A stretch of 64,000 nucleotides of DNA from an uncultured Parabacteroides sp. (GCA_937894065.1 CALCST010000023.1:186001-250000); one strand, 5' to 3'; counted from the stretch's first letter, positions 52,504-63,161 are shown. Notes: generated from the letters alone by a model not told the origin. Made by a program: numbers and translations.

Positions 52504-55500
52504 ATGATGAACAAAGGAAACCCCTTTTTAATTAAACAGATTGCACAAGTTTCAACATTGTGCCTGCTGTTATCTGCCTTTTCTGTTGAAGCCCAGGCAG
52601 GAACATCATTAGATACTACAGACAGTGCTGTTACTAATGATTTAGTTTCACAGTCAAAAACTGTAACAGGTGTGGTTTTGGACGCTACTAACATTCCTGT
52701 TATTGGAGCGAATGTTATTGTTAAGGGTACTACTAACGGAACTGTGACTGATATGGACGGACGATTCTCTTTGCAGAATGTTCCGGAAAATGCTGTTTTG
52801 CAAGTTTCATATATAGGTTATTTGGATCAGGAAATACCTGTCAGTGGAAAATCAACAGTACAAGTTCTTCTGAAAGAAGATACTCAGAAACTTGATGAGG
52901 TTGTTGTAGTTGGTTATGGAGTACAGAAAAAAGCAAATTTAACTGGTTCTGTTGCAACTGTAAAGTATGGTCAGGAGTTGGAAAACCGCCCTATTACAGA
53001 TCCATCCCAGGCATTATCTGGTAAGACTACCGGAGTTTGGGTTAGTCAGAACTCTGGTGCTCCGGGTTCTGATGGCGCTACTATCCGTGTGCGTGGTTAT
53101 GGTACATTGAACAATACAGAACCTCTTGTTTTGATTGATGGTGTTGAAGGACGTATGGCAGAGCTTGCTCCAAACGATATCGAATCTATCACAGTGTTGA
53201 AAGATGCGGCCTCTGCGGCAATTTACGGTTCACGCGCAGCTAACGGTGTCGTTTTGATTGAAACAAAGAAAGGAAGTGGAGATAAAGTAACTATTAACTA
53301 TAATGGATATTTTGGTGTACAACAGTTAGGACGAAGATATAACCTTATATCTAATAGTGCAGAATATATGGAATTATGGAATACTGCATTTACTAATAGT
53401 GGAAGTGATCCATTGTTCCCTAATGATGTGATAGAAGCTTTCCGTAATGGAAATGATCCATATAGATATCCTAGTACAAATTATTTTGATGAAGTGTTCC
53501 GTAATGCTTTCACTACTCAGCATAATTTGTCTGCAACTGTTGGCGGGAAAAAATCTCACAGTTATATTTCTCTTGGATATTTGAATAATAATGGTATTAT
53601 TAAGAATACTGATTCAGAACGTTATAGCTTGACTGTCAATACAGAGGCGAAAGTGACAGACTGGTTGAAAATGGGTGCTAGAGCACGTATGATGCGTAAG
53701 ACAACAAATCAACCGTATGACGGAATTAGTCGTGTAATATATATGATGGCAAATGGTCATCCTTTCTCAACTCCTTATCTTCAGGATGGAAAGACTTTTG
53801 GTGGTTCTCAGGCTCTTTATATGTCTGGTGATAAAGCCGGTCAGCCTATTGTGGATACACGAAATCCGTTCCCTGACTTGTATAACGGTTTAAATCAGTC
53901 TATAAATACTTTTATGAAGGGTAATGCTTATATGACAATAGACTTCATGAAAGGGTTAAGCTTGACTGCCCAGTATAGTGCGCAGTATAATAATAATAAT
54001 CAGGATAAATATAATCAGTTACTTTATTGTTATACCGATTTAGAAGGTTCAAATAAGAGTAAACCTCTTGACTTCCCTTCTACATTGTATGTTTATAGAA
54101 AAGTTGAGGATGAATTATATTCAACATTCTTTGCAAACTTAAATTTTAACAAAAGTTTTGGTAAGCATGATGTTTCAGCTTTATTAGGTTTTCAGCAGGA
54201 GGCTTTGACAAAAAGATTAACTTCTGCACAGAAAACTGATCCAGCAAAGGATGATTTACACCAAGTAGATTCAGGTTCAAAAAATCCAACAGCCACAGGT
54301 AATAAATACCAGTGGAGAATGTTGTCATATTTCGGTCGTGTGAATTATGCTTTTGATGGAAAATATTTGGCAGAGTTCAATTTAAGAGCGGATGGTTCTT
54401 CTCGTTTTGCTAAGGGTAACCGTTGGGGATATTTCCCATCTGTATCAGCTGGATGGCGATTGAGTGAAGAAGGTTTTGTTAAGAATTTGGGCATTTTTGA
54501 TAACTTAAAACTTAGAGCTTCTTGGGGTAAATTAGGTAACCAGAACATAGGAAGTTCTAGTAATAGTGACTATTTCCCATATTTAACAGTTCTTTCTCAG
54601 GATTATGCGAATAGCTACAATTACAACAATACATTAGCCCCAGGTGCAGCCGTTACTGGTTTGGTTGATCCTGATATTACTTGGGAAACAACAACATCAA
54701 CTGATATTGGTATTGATATGGGATTCTTCAAAAACCGTTTGAGCATTGAAGCAGACTATTTTATGAAGAAGACTACCGACATTATCGTTCAGTTACCTAT
54801 ACCTTTGATTATGGGTGGATTGACTGCTCCATTTGAGAATATAGGTGAGATGAAAAACAATGGTTTTGAGTTGAATGTAAATTGGCAGGATAATGTCTCA
54901 AAAGACTTTAGCTACAATATTGGTGCTAATCTTACATATATTGATAATGAAGTTGTCAAGTTTAGAGGCGGTAAATCTCCTGACCAGCTATATTTGATTC
55001 GTGAAGGATATTCATACAAGACTTTGTATGGTTTCATTCAAGAAGGTGTATATCAGTCTGATGAAGAAGCTAAGCAACATATGCATAGTAACGGCTATGT
55101 ACCTGAAGCAGGAGACTTGAGATATAAGGATGTTAATGGTGATGGTAAACTTGATTATCAGGATAAACAGGAAATAGGTAATACAATTCCTAAGTTTACG
55201 TATGGTATCAATGCAGGTTTAACTTGGAAGAATTTTGATTTGAACTTGCAGTTTGCCGGTATTGCAGGAGTTCATGGATATTTCCAGAATGCATGGACTG
55301 AACCTCTTGGTATTTCGGGTGGTACAATCACAGAACGTTGGCGTGACGCATGGACTCCTGAAAACCCATCAAATGAATTGCCAAAAATTAAGGTTAATGA
55401 TACTTGGAACAGACAGCAGTCTTCATTCTGGGCATGTAATATGTCATGGTTTAAGTTGAAAAATGTTCAGTTAGGATATACTTTACCTAAGGCTTTGTCG

Positions 55501-55671
55501 CAGAAGATGTTCTTGCAGAAATGTTATGTTTATGTAAATGCTACAGACTTGTTTACTTTGGTTAGCAGCAAATATGAAGGATTTGACCCTGAACGAGATA
55601 CGTTTGCTGACGGATATGGACATTATCCTATCCCAAGAGTGTTTACACTTGGTCTGAACCTTACATTTTAA
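52504..55671 (+). CDS. SusC/RagA-family TonB-dependent outer-membrane transporter
   Basis: A 1055-residue outer-membrane protein. A signal peptide (LLLSAFSVEAQAG) precedes a carboxypeptidase-regulatory-like beta-sandwich (GVVLDATNIPVIGANVIVKG, GTVTDMDGRFSLQNVPENAV). TonB box DEVVVVGYGVQKK follows near residue 135, then the plug domain (GYGTLNNTEPLVLIDGVEGR, SITVLKDAASAAIYGSRAANG) and a long beta-barrel, ending in FTLGLNLTF with a terminal phenylalanine. Such proteins import oligosaccharides with a SusD lid. No N-terminal STN domain is seen, so it is probably not linked to an ECF sigma/anti-sigma cascade. It is 25 bases upstream of susD. Confidence 0.96.
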   Translation: MMNKGNPFLIKQIAQVSTLCLLLSAFSVEAQAGTSLDTTDSAVTNDLVSQSKTVTGVVLDATNIPVIGANVIVKGTTNGTVTDMDGRFSLQNVPENAVLQVSYIGYLDQEIPVSGKSTVQVLLKEDTQKLDEVVVVGYGVQKKANLTGSVATVKYGQELENRPITDPSQALSGKTTGVWVSQNSGAPGSDGATIRVRGYGTLNNTEPLVLIDGVEGRMAELAPNDIESITVLKDAASAAIYGSRAANGVVLIETKKGSGDKVTINYNGYFGVQQLGRRYNLISNSAEYMELWNTAFTNSGSDPLFPNDVIEAFRNGNDPYRYPSTNYFDEVFRNAFTTQHNLSATVGGKKSHSYISLGYLNNNGIIKNTDSERYSLTVNTEAKVTDWLKMGARARMMRKTTNQPYDGISRVIYMMANGHPFSTPYLQDGKTFGGSQALYMSGDKAGQPIVDTRNPFPDLYNGLNQSINTFMKGNAYMTIDFMKGLSLTAQYSAQYNNNNQDKYNQLLYCYTDLEGSNKSKPLDFPSTLYVYRKVEDELYSTFFANLNFNKSFGKHDVSALLGFQQEALTKRLTSAQKTDPAKDDLHQVDSGSKNPTATGNKYQWRMLSYFGRVNYAFDGKYLAEFNLRADGSSRFAKGNRWGYFPSVSAGWRLSEEGFVKNLGIFDNLKLRASWGKLGNQNIGSSSNSDYFPYLTVLSQDYANSYNYNNTLAPGAAVTGLVDPDITWETTTSTDIGIDMGFFKNRLSIEADYFMKKTTDIIVQLPIPLIMGGLTAPFENIGEMKNNGFELNVNWQDNVSKDFSYNIGANLTYIDNEVVKFRGGKSPDQLYLIREGYSYKTLYGFIQEGVYQSDEEAKQHMHSNGYVPEAGDLRYKDVNGDGKLDYQDKQEIGNTIPKFTYGINAGLTWKNFDLNLQFAGIAGVHGYFQNAWTEPLGISGGTITERWRDAWTPENPSNELPKIKVNDTWNRQQSSFWACNMSWFKLKNVQLGYTLPKALSQKMFLQKCYVYVNATDLFTLVSSKYEGFDPERDTFADGYGHYPIPRVFTLGLNLTF

Positions 55672-55696
55672 TAAACTCAAGTAAAAAAGAATTGAT

Positions 55697-57229
55697 ATGA
55701 AAAAAATAACAACAGCTATACTTTTGTCGGCAATGATGGGATTCAGCTCATGTGAAAGCTATCTGGATATATTGCCGGATGATAAAATCACAAGCGAAAC
55801 ATTTTGGACAACACCTGAAGATGCCAATTTGGCCTTGAACGGTATTTACAGTGTTTTGCGTAGTACTAATGTGTACGGTTATGGTGGCGGTATGGATGCC
55901 TGTACACCAAATGCATATCAGTGGGCACACTGGGAAGGACAACATATGCAGGTAGGTGATGGCTCTATTTTTTCTGGCTCAGGAGGTATTGTTTCTGGCC
56001 GTTGGCAGGATTGTTACAAAGGTATTTATCGTGTAAATTATTTGTTTGAGAATATAGATAAAATACCTGATATGGATCCGGCTCAAAAGGAAATAATTCT
56101 TGGTGAAGCATATTTCCTTCGTGGAGTTTTCTATGATTTGCTTGTTAGAACCTACGGTGGGGTACCTTTGTTGCTGAAGAATATTACAGCAGATGAAGCT
56201 AGACAGGTTTCAAGAGCTACAGCAGAAGAAGTTTGGGCACAGGTTCATGCTGACTGGGATGAAGCTATTAAGAGATTACCAAAGGATGCAGAGAGTAATG
56301 GTCATGCAACACTTGGTGCGGCATTGGGTATGAAAATGAAAGCTTATCTTTTCAACTCACAGTGGGACAAAGTTCTTGAATATTGTGATAAGATTGATGC
56401 TTTAGGTAAATATAAATTATTCTCTTCTTATTATGGCTTGTTCCAATATGAGAATGAAGGAAATGATGAAACATTGTTTGCTGTGAGTTTTATGGATGGA
56501 GCTTTCGAACAAGGTAGTATTTTTGATAGAAATTTCCAGCCTCAGAATCTTAAATATGGTATGGATGGTTCTAATTCAGTAGCTCCTACACAGTTGTTGG
56601 TTGATGAGTATGAAACTCTTGATGGTTCACCTATTGATCCGAATGATCCTTATAAAAACAGAGATCCACGCTTGGATTTAACGATATTAAGACCAGGAGC
56701 ATATTTCCAAGGACAACTTTATCCTGTTGAAATAAAAAATCATACTGGACAGAAAGTTGGTTTTGGTATTCGTAAATATACTATTGAGACTATGCAGGTT
56801 GTTGCAAATCAGTCTCCTCTTGATTTTATGGTTTTACGTTATGGGGATGTCTTATTGTGTCGTGCTGAGGCTATGATTGAAACTAATCAGAATATCGATG
56901 GTGCAATCGATATTATCAATAGAATCAGAACGGAACGTGAAGATGTGAAGATGCCGGCTATTAAAAAAGGTTTGAGTCAGGCTGAAGCACGTAAGGCTTT
57001 ACGTCATGAAAGACGTATAGAGCTTGCATTAGAAGGCCAATTCTGGGATGATATCAAACGCTGGAAGGCAGGTCCTGAATTTTATCCTTGTGATGTCGTA
57101 GGAAGTTTGGGTGAATTGATTGAAACCAAATTCCCTAATGGATATAACTTGGAAAAAGATAATTTGTTGCCGATACCGGATAGTGAAATCTCTTTGAATG
57201 AGAATTTAAAACAGAATCCGGGTTATTAA
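55697..57229 (+). CDS. SusD/RagB-family nutrient-binding lipoprotein
   Basis: A 510-residue surface lipoprotein. The signal TTAILLSAMMGFSSC ends in lipobox C19, followed by ESYLDILPDDKITSETFW. The helical TPR core includes LNGIYSVLRSTNVYG, GEAYFLRGVFYDLLVRTYGG and, near the C-terminus, RHERRIELALEGQFWDDIKR with KDNLLPIPDSEISLN, all SusD hallmarks. It caps the SusC barrel and binds glycan. The ligand is not known; the downstream enzymes suggest a glycoside or oligosaccharide handled by oxidative cleavage. A strong terminator lies just after it. Confidence 0.96.
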   Translation: MKKITTAILLSAMMGFSSCESYLDILPDDKITSETFWTTPEDANLALNGIYSVLRSTNVYGYGGGMDACTPNAYQWAHWEGQHMQVGDGSIFSGSGGIVSGRWQDCYKGIYRVNYLFENIDKIPDMDPAQKEIILGEAYFLRGVFYDLLVRTYGGVPLLLKNITADEARQVSRATAEEVWAQVHADWDEAIKRLPKDAESNGHATLGAALGMKMKAYLFNSQWDKVLEYCDKIDALGKYKLFSSYYGLFQYENEGNDETLFAVSFMDGAFEQGSIFDRNFQPQNLKYGMDGSNSVAPTQLLVDEYETLDGSPIDPNDPYKNRDPRLDLTILRPGAYFQGQLYPVEIKNHTGQKVGFGIRKYTIETMQVVANQSPLDFMVLRYGDVLLCRAEAMIETNQNIDGAIDIINRIRTEREDVKMPAIKKGLSQAEARKALRHERRIELALEGQFWDDIKRWKAGPEFYPCDVVGSLGELIETKFPNGYNLEKDNLLPIPDSEISLNENLKQNPGY

Positions 57230-57244
57230 TTAGGTTAGCATAAA

Positions 57245-57291
57245 AACACCTCCGCCTTATTGGAAAATAAGATAGGAGGTGTTATTTTTAT
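57245..57291 (+). terminator. Terminator after susD
   Basis: AACACCTCC (57245-57253) pairs with GGAGGTGTT (57275-57283), enclosing a CTTAT/ATAAG stem, and is followed by ATTTTTAT. It separates susCD from the downstream enzyme genes, though readthrough may occur. Confidence 0.8.
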
Positions 57292-57375
57292 AAAGATGAC
57301 ATGTATTGAGCTTTTTTAATAGTTTTATTTATTTTCTTTGCTCATCTGTGTTGATGAATTTATAATTTTATACAA

Positions 57376-58260
57376 ATGAAAAAGATTCTTACATTTTGTG
57401 TTGGTATGATGTTGTTTGCATCATCAGCTATTGCCACCAACAATATCACCATAGGTGTTATTCAATATGATTTGACTAATATTGATAAAAGTTTCAAGGA
57501 GCTTAAGGCTCAGGGTTTTGGCTCATGTGAGGTTAATTACAGTAAAAAATTTACTCCTGAGCTGGCAAAGCAGATAAAAGAAGCTTCGGAAAAATATGGT
57601 ATAAAGGTTACTACAATTGTTGGTGTTCCTGGTAGTAAATCTGTGTGGAATTTCAGACAAGGACCGGCAACTATCGGTCTTGTGCCTACAGATGAACGTG
57701 CAGAGAAGCTTAGCGAATATAGGAAAATGATAGATTATTGTGCTATGGCTGGAGTTCCTGCAATGCATTCACATTTTGGTTTTATCCCTGAAGACCCTTC
57801 TTCTGAACAGTATAAGGATTTTATAAATGTGATGAAAGATCTTGCAGGTTATGCTAAGGATAAAGGTGTAATGATTTATTTTGAGACAGGTCAGGAAACA
57901 CCAACAACTTTGATCCGTGCCATCAAAGATATTGGAACTGGAAATGTATTTATCAATTGTGACCTGGCAAATCTTTTGATGTATGGAAAGGCTAATTCCC
58001 TTGATGCTGTCAAGATGTTTGGTCCGTTAATCAAAGAGTTTCATGCAAAGGACGGAAAATATCCCGATCCTGAAAATCCTTATGAACTTGGAGCTGAAGT
58101 TCCTATTCCTACAGGTGATGTGGATTTTCCGGCAGTTATTAAGGAGCTGAAACGTCAGGGATTCGACGGAGCAATAACTATTGAATGTGAGTTGAATGGT
58201 TCACGTCACGATTATGTGGTTAAAACTAAAGACTACCTTCAGGAATTGTTGAATAATTGA
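57376..58260 (+). CDS. Secreted sugar phosphate isomerase/epimerase-like TIM-barrel protein
   Basis: A 294-residue protein with signal peptide ILTFCVGMMLFASSAIATN, so it acts in the periplasm, where phosphorylated sugars are unlikely. The xylose-isomerase-like barrel is seen in GFGSCEVNYSKKFTPELAK, AMAGVPAMHSHFGFI, VMIYFETGQETPT (metal Glu), VFINCDLANLLMYG (Asp), IKEFHAKDGK (His) and FDGAITIECELNG (Glu), giving a complete metal site. Proteins of this kind in 3-keto-glycoside loci act as lyases or hydratases on oxidised sugars, as I recall for the B. thetaiotaomicron BT2156 region. It lies between susD and the oxidoreductase. Confidence 0.82.
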   Translation: MKKILTFCVGMMLFASSAIATNNITIGVIQYDLTNIDKSFKELKAQGFGSCEVNYSKKFTPELAKQIKEASEKYGIKVTTIVGVPGSKSVWNFRQGPATIGLVPTDERAEKLSEYRKMIDYCAMAGVPAMHSHFGFIPEDPSSEQYKDFINVMKDLAGYAKDKGVMIYFETGQETPTTLIRAIKDIGTGNVFINCDLANLLMYGKANSLDAVKMFGPLIKEFHAKDGKYPDPENPYELGAEVPIPTGDVDFPAVIKELKRQGFDGAITIECELNGSRHDYVVKTKDYLQELLNN

Positions 58261-58305
58261 TTCTCAGTGGAATTGAAGTGAGAGTAGTGATATACTTTCT
58301 AAATA

Positions 58306-58337
58306 TTTGGCTATACGCTAAACATATATTATATTTG
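58306..58337 (+). promoter_or_regulatory. Consensus promoter of the Gfo/Idh/MocA gene
   Basis: TTTG (58306-58309), 20 bases of spacer, and TATATTTG (58330-58337) match the Bacteroidetes -33/-7 consensus in sequence and spacing. It is the best promoter in the window, 30 bases before the ATG. Confidence 0.75.
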
Positions 58338-58367
58338 CAGAAATGTGAAACACATAAATAATTTACC

Positions 58368-59624
58368 ATGAAAACTAACAGAAGGGACTTCCTCAAGACA
58401 TTGGGGGGAATTGCGGCGTTTTCCATTGTTCCACGCCACGTGTTGGGTAATGGATATATTGCGCCTAGTGATCAGTTAACAAAAGGTATCATTGGTACCG
58501 GTGGTATGGGACGTGGTCATTTGAATTATGCAGGAACACGTCTTGTTGCTGTATGCGATGTCGATAAGAATCATCTTGAACTTGGAAAGAATCTTGTGAA
58601 AGAAAAGATTGCGGCTTATCATGATTTCCGTGATCTGATTCTGGATCCGAATGTGGATATTGTTCATATAGCTACTCCTCCTCACTGGCATGGAATCATG
58701 TCTGTTGAAGCAGCAAAAGCCGGAAAAGATATATGGTGTGAGAAGCCGATGACTCGTACTATTGGTGAAGGTAAGCGTGTAATGGAAGCCGTTAAACAAT
58801 ATGGCAGAATGTTCCGTTTGAACACATGGTTCCGCTTTACTGACCAGTTCTATGGCCTTGGTACACCTGTAAAACCGTTGAAAAAACTTGTTCAGAGTGG
58901 TTTGTTGGGATGGCCGTTGAAAGTTACTATAAGCAAGCATACTGGATTTGACTGGAAATTCTATTGGGTAGGTAAGGAATATCTTGAACCGCAGCCTATA
59001 CCAAAGGAACTTGACTACGATATGTGGTTAGGCCCGGCACCATACAAACCATATAATGCTCATCGTGTTCACCAGACATTCCGTGGATATTGGGATTATG
59101 ATGGAGGTGGTTTGGGTGATATGGGACAGCATTATATTGACCCAGTTCAGTATATCTTAGGAAAAGACCATACAAGTCCGATTAAAGTTGAAGTTGATGC
59201 ACCTCAGCAGCATCCTGATGCTGTAGGAACATGGCGTTCGATTACATATACTTATGAAGATGGTTGCCAGATCGTGCTTTGGGGTGGTGATTATGGTGAT
59301 CCAAATACTCCTTATATTTCTGGTCCAAATGGAAATGTTTACAAGAATTTCGTTTGTGATATTCCTGATTGGGAAAAGAAGCTTGCTGACTTCCCTGATC
59401 CAGAACCACAAGTTACAGATTTCATTGAATGTGTGAAGACTCGTCAGCCATTTGCTCTTAACGAACAGAATGGTTTCCGCTCTGCTACTATTGTCAATAT
59501 GGGTGCTGTGGCATTGCGTTTGAACAGAACTTTGCACTTCGATCCGGTTAAACTTGAATTTATCAATGATGAGGCTGCCAACAGGTTATTGGATCAGCCA
59601 ATGAGGGCGCCGTGGAATATTTGA
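58368..59624 (+). CDS. Secreted Gfo/Idh/MocA-family oxidoreductase
   Basis: A 418-residue NAD(P)-dependent oxidoreductase. The N-terminus NRRDFLKTLGGIAAFSIVP is a Tat signal with the twin arginine, so it is exported already folded with its cofactor. The Rossmann motif is GIIGTGGMGRGHLNYAG, the EKP signature is IWCEKPMTRTIGEG, and the C-terminal domain has WDYDGGGLGDMGQHYID. In 3-keto-glycoside pathways such enzymes oxidise the sugar C3 hydroxyl or reduce it back. The bound cofactor would need to be recycled within the same protein. It has its own promoter and leads into the DUF1080 gene. Confidence 0.9.
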   Translation: MKTNRRDFLKTLGGIAAFSIVPRHVLGNGYIAPSDQLTKGIIGTGGMGRGHLNYAGTRLVAVCDVDKNHLELGKNLVKEKIAAYHDFRDLILDPNVDIVHIATPPHWHGIMSVEAAKAGKDIWCEKPMTRTIGEGKRVMEAVKQYGRMFRLNTWFRFTDQFYGLGTPVKPLKKLVQSGLLGWPLKVTISKHTGFDWKFYWVGKEYLEPQPIPKELDYDMWLGPAPYKPYNAHRVHQTFRGYWDYDGGGLGDMGQHYIDPVQYILGKDHTSPIKVEVDAPQQHPDAVGTWRSITYTYEDGCQIVLWGGDYGDPNTPYISGPNGNVYKNFVCDIPDWEKKLADFPDPEPQVTDFIECVKTRQPFALNEQNGFRSATIVNMGAVALRLNRTLHFDPVKLEFINDEAANRLLDQPMRAPWNI

Positions 59625-59693
59625 TTTGAGTTTTTGAGTTCCTAAGTTAGAATAGACTCAAAAGAAATGGAAAATTAGAAATAATCGAACTTC

Positions 59694-62600
59694 ATGAAAA
59701 AAATATATATAACTATAAGTACATTGCTGCTTTGTGGCAGTATGTTAATGGCACAGACTCCGGCAAACCGTACTGCAAAAACAGTGACTGCGGATGTGCT
59801 AGCACAGATGCCAGCAGAGCGTCAGGCTGAATACAATAAATTGATTGGAGAGTTGTCGTCGGTAGGAGAAGAAGCTGTCCTTAATCTTGTATCAAAAATT
59901 AATGCTCCTGGTAAAGGCAGTAATTCACAGGTTGAATATGCGTTGAGCGGATTGAGTCATTTTGTTATGGCACAAGGTAAGGAAGATGCTCGCCTTGTAG
60001 TTTCAAATGCTTATGTAAAGGCTTTGGATCAGGTTCAGGACAATGAAATAAAATCTTTCATAATATCCCAGTTGCGTATTGTTGGTAAGGCAGAAGCAGT
60101 TGATGCTTTGTCAGCTTATCTTGCCGATCCATATTTGAGCAGTGCTGCAGCTAGGGCTCTTTCATCAAACGGTTCTGCTGAGGCTGGTGCTGCGCTTAAG
60201 GCTGGATTACTTCGCCGTATGGGTACTCCTGAAACTCAGAAGAATATTATTGAGGCAATTGCTGAAATCCGTTTGGACGGAGTTGAAGATATTCTTATTC
60301 CTATGCTTCAGAATGGTGATGCTGACATGAAGAAAGTTGTGTTTTATGCTTTGAGCCGCACAGGAAGCGAAAAATCTTTGGATGTTGTAGGAAAGGCAGC
60401 AGAAGCAGCCGGTTATACAATGGAACCAACAGGTGCTACTGAGGCATATATCGCTTTGATTAAGAATCTTGCAGTTAAAGGAGAAATTAAAGTTGCAGAA
60501 AAGGCAGCCAATACTCTGATGAAGAAGGCTACAAAGGCTCAGCAGGTTCATGCTCGTGAAGCTGCATTGGAAATTCTTATGTCAGTCAAGGAAACAGAGG
60601 ATGCAACAAAACTGCTTTTGGCAGCAATGAAGGATGCAAACAAGCAGTATAGAAATGCCGCTTTGAATTTTGCTTCTTCATTCATCAATCAGGAAGGTTA
60701 TATTGAATTGGCTAAATATATGGTTAAGGCTAAGCCTGAACCTAAGGTTGATATATTGAACTGGTTTGGTCGTGAAGCTAAATGCCCGAAGAAGCATGAT
60801 GTAATCAAGAATCTGATGCTTCGCTTTGATTTGTCATTGGCTCAGGTTCTTACTCAGCAGTTGAATAATGAAGATTTTGCCGTTCAGCAGGCTGCAGCTT
60901 GGACAATGGTGAAAATCGGAGATAAAGGTTATATTCAGACATTGGCAAATTTGCTGACTAGCGATAATAAGCAGGTTGTTCTGTTGGCTCAAGATGCGTT
61001 GTTGGCATTCCCTGGTGATATCAATGGTGCTGTAGCTTCAGCTATTGGTAAGGCACAGAGCTTAGGAAAGATTGCTGGTGTGGAATTGCTTGCAGCACGT
61101 ATGGCTGATTCAAAGATAAATACTGTATTAGAACAGACCAAGTCGTCTGATGCAGCTGTGAAGATGGCAGCCTATACAGCTTTGAAATCTGTAGCTACAG
61201 CTCAGGATTTTACTCAACTTTGTGGAATGTTGGAAAGCGCTGAATCTAACTATGTAGTTCCTATGCAGGATGCTGTAATTGCTTCAGTTTTGGCAATGCC
61301 TAAGAATCAGCAAGTAGAGTCATTGAAACGCAGAATGTTGCAGGCTGGTAGTGAAAAGTCTGTTCTATATTATAAGGTACTTTCTGCAACGGATGATAAG
61401 GAAGCATTTGCAACTATACTTGAAGGATTGAATTCCGGTTCTTCAGCTGCTAAGAGTGCTGCTTTCGAAGCATTGCTTCAGTGGAAGGGTATTGAGGCTG
61501 CTGAGCAGTTGTTCGCTGTTTGTAAGAAGTCAGCTTCAGGAGATATGTTTAACAAGGCTTTGGACCGTTATGTTCAGTTGGTTTCTAATCCTGAATTCAC
61601 AGGTGAAAACCGTTTGTTAAGCTTACGTAAGGCTATGGAAATTGCTAAGACTGGTGACCAGAAGGTTAAGATCTTGAAACAAATCCAGCAGGCAGGAACA
61701 TTCCTTTCTTTGATGTACTCTTCTGAATTCCTGGATGATTCTGACAAAGCTGTACGTTCAGCTGCTGCATATTCTGTATGGAATATCGCACGTAATCATA
61801 AAGAATACACAGGCGATAATGTTAAAGCTCTGCTTAACAAAATCTTGCCTATGCTAGACGGTGAGGATGCACGCTACGATATTGACGCATTGAAACAGCA
61901 TCTTGCAGAGATGCCAGATGAAGTTGGTTTCGTTTCTATGTTCAACGGTAAGGATTTGACTGGCTGGAAAGGTCTTGTGGAAAATCCTATAGCACGTGCA
62001 AAAATGAAACCTGCTCAGCTTGCAAAGGCTCAGGAAAAAGCTGATGAGCAGATGCGCAAGGATTGGAAGGTAGAGGATGGATGTCTTGTATTTGAAGGTT
62101 CAGGTTTTGACAATTTGTGTACTGAAAAGCAGTATGGCGACTTTGAAATGTATGTAGATTGGATGCTTGATCCTGCAGGTCCTGAGGCTGATGCAGGTGT
62201 TTATTTGCGTGGTACTCCACAGGTTCAGATTTGGGATACAGCACGTGTGGACGTTGGTGCACAGGTTGGTTCAGGTGGTTTGTATAACAACCAGAAGAAT
62301 GAAAGTAAACCTTCAAAAGTTGCCGACAATAAGTTGGGTGAGTGGAACAGCTTCTATATCAAGATGGTTGGAGACCGTGTAACAGTTGTTTTAAACGGCG
62401 AGAAAGTTGTTGACAATGTTATTATGGAGAATTATTGGGATCGCAAACAACCTATATTCCCTGTAGAACAGATTGAGTTGCAAGCTCACGGAAGCAAGTG
62501 TTCATTCCGCAATCTTTATATCAAGGAATTGAAGCGTCAGGAACCATTCCAGCTTTCTGAGCAAGAAAAGAAAGAAGGTTTCAAGGTGTTGTTCGACGGA

Positions 62601-63161
62601 ACTAACATGCATGAATGGCAAGGTAATACAACTGATTATATCCTTGAGGACGGTTGTATTTCAATGGTTCCTAGCAAGAGTTTCGGTGGAAATCTATATA
62701 CAAAGAATGAATATGCTAATTTCATATACAGATTTGAGTTCCAATTGACTCCAGGTGCAAATAACGGTATCGGTTTGAGAACTCCAATGGGTGTGGATGC
62801 TGCATATCATGGTATGGAAAGCCAGATTTTGGATTGCGAACACCAGATTTACAGTGATATTACTCCTTATCAGCATCATGGTTCAATTTATGGTATCATC
62901 AAAGCTAATGAAAACCATAAGAAAGCAATCAAACCTGTTGGCGAATGGAATGAGGAAGAAATCATTTGCGATGGCGATAATATCAAAGTTACAGTAAATG
63001 GTGTCGTAATTGTTGAAGGTAATATTCGTGATGCCGTTAAGAATGGAACACCGGATGGCAAGGAACATCCTGGATTGTTTAATAAGAAAGGCTATATCGG
63101 ATTCCTTGGTCATGGTTCTCCTGTGAAATTCCGCAATATTCGTATTAAGGAATTGAAGTAA
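59694..63161 (+). CDS. HEAT-like repeat protein fused to two DUF1080 (3-keto-glycoside-active) domains
   Basis: An 1155-residue exported protein with signal peptide ITISTLLLCGSMLMAQ. Residues about 30-740 are helical HEAT-like repeats, for example DEDAR-type units such as QVVLLAQDALLAFPGD and DAAVKMAAYTALKSVA, rich in Ala, Leu and Lys. Two DUF1080 (3-keto-disaccharide hydrolase, concanavalin-like) domains follow: the first from GFVSMFNGKDLTGWKG (about 744-945), the second from GFKVLFDGTNMHEWQG (about 961-1155), with the LDPAGPEADAGVYLRG and LTPGANNGIGLRTP sequences in comparable places. DUF1080 proteins cut oxidised (3-keto) glycosides. The helical array may tether substrate or partners. It follows the oxidoreductase gene by 69 bases and is probably its partner. 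Confidence 0.85.
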   Translation: MKKIYITISTLLLCGSMLMAQTPANRTAKTVTADVLAQMPAERQAEYNKLIGELSSVGEEAVLNLVSKINAPGKGSNSQVEYALSGLSHFVMAQGKEDARLVVSNAYVKALDQVQDNEIKSFIISQLRIVGKAEAVDALSAYLADPYLSSAAARALSSNGSAEAGAALKAGLLRRMGTPETQKNIIEAIAEIRLDGVEDILIPMLQNGDADMKKVVFYALSRTGSEKSLDVVGKAAEAAGYTMEPTGATEAYIALIKNLAVKGEIKVAEKAANTLMKKATKAQQVHAREAALEILMSVKETEDATKLLLAAMKDANKQYRNAALNFASSFINQEGYIELAKYMVKAKPEPKVDILNWFGREAKCPKKHDVIKNLMLRFDLSLAQVLTQQLNNEDFAVQQAAAWTMVKIGDKGYIQTLANLLTSDNKQVVLLAQDALLAFPGDINGAVASAIGKAQSLGKIAGVELLAARMADSKINTVLEQTKSSDAAVKMAAYTALKSVATAQDFTQLCGMLESAESNYVVPMQDAVIASVLAMPKNQQVESLKRRMLQAGSEKSVLYYKVLSATDDKEAFATILEGLNSGSSAAKSAAFEALLQWKGIEAAEQLFAVCKKSASGDMFNKALDRYVQLVSNPEFTGENRLLSLRKAMEIAKTGDQKVKILKQIQQAGTFLSLMYSSEFLDDSDKAVRSAAAYSVWNIARNHKEYTGDNVKALLNKILPMLDGEDARYDIDALKQHLAEMPDEVGFVSMFNGKDLTGWKGLVENPIARAKMKPAQLAKAQEKADEQMRKDWKVEDGCLVFEGSGFDNLCTEKQYGDFEMYVDWMLDPAGPEADAGVYLRGTPQVQIWDTARVDVGAQVGSGGLYNNQKNESKPSKVADNKLGEWNSFYIKMVGDRVTVVLNGEKVVDNVIMENYWDRKQPIFPVEQIELQAHGSKCSFRNLYIKELKRQEPFQLSEQEKKEGFKVLFDGTNMHEWQGNTTDYILEDGCISMVPSKSFGGNLYTKNEYANFIYRFEFQLTPGANNGIGLRTPMGVDAAYHGMESQILDCEHQIYSDITPYQHHGSIYGIIKANENHKKAIKPVGEWNEEEIICDGDNIKVTVNGVVIVEGNIRDAVKNGTPDGKEHPGLFNKKGYIGFLGHGSPVKFRNIRIKELK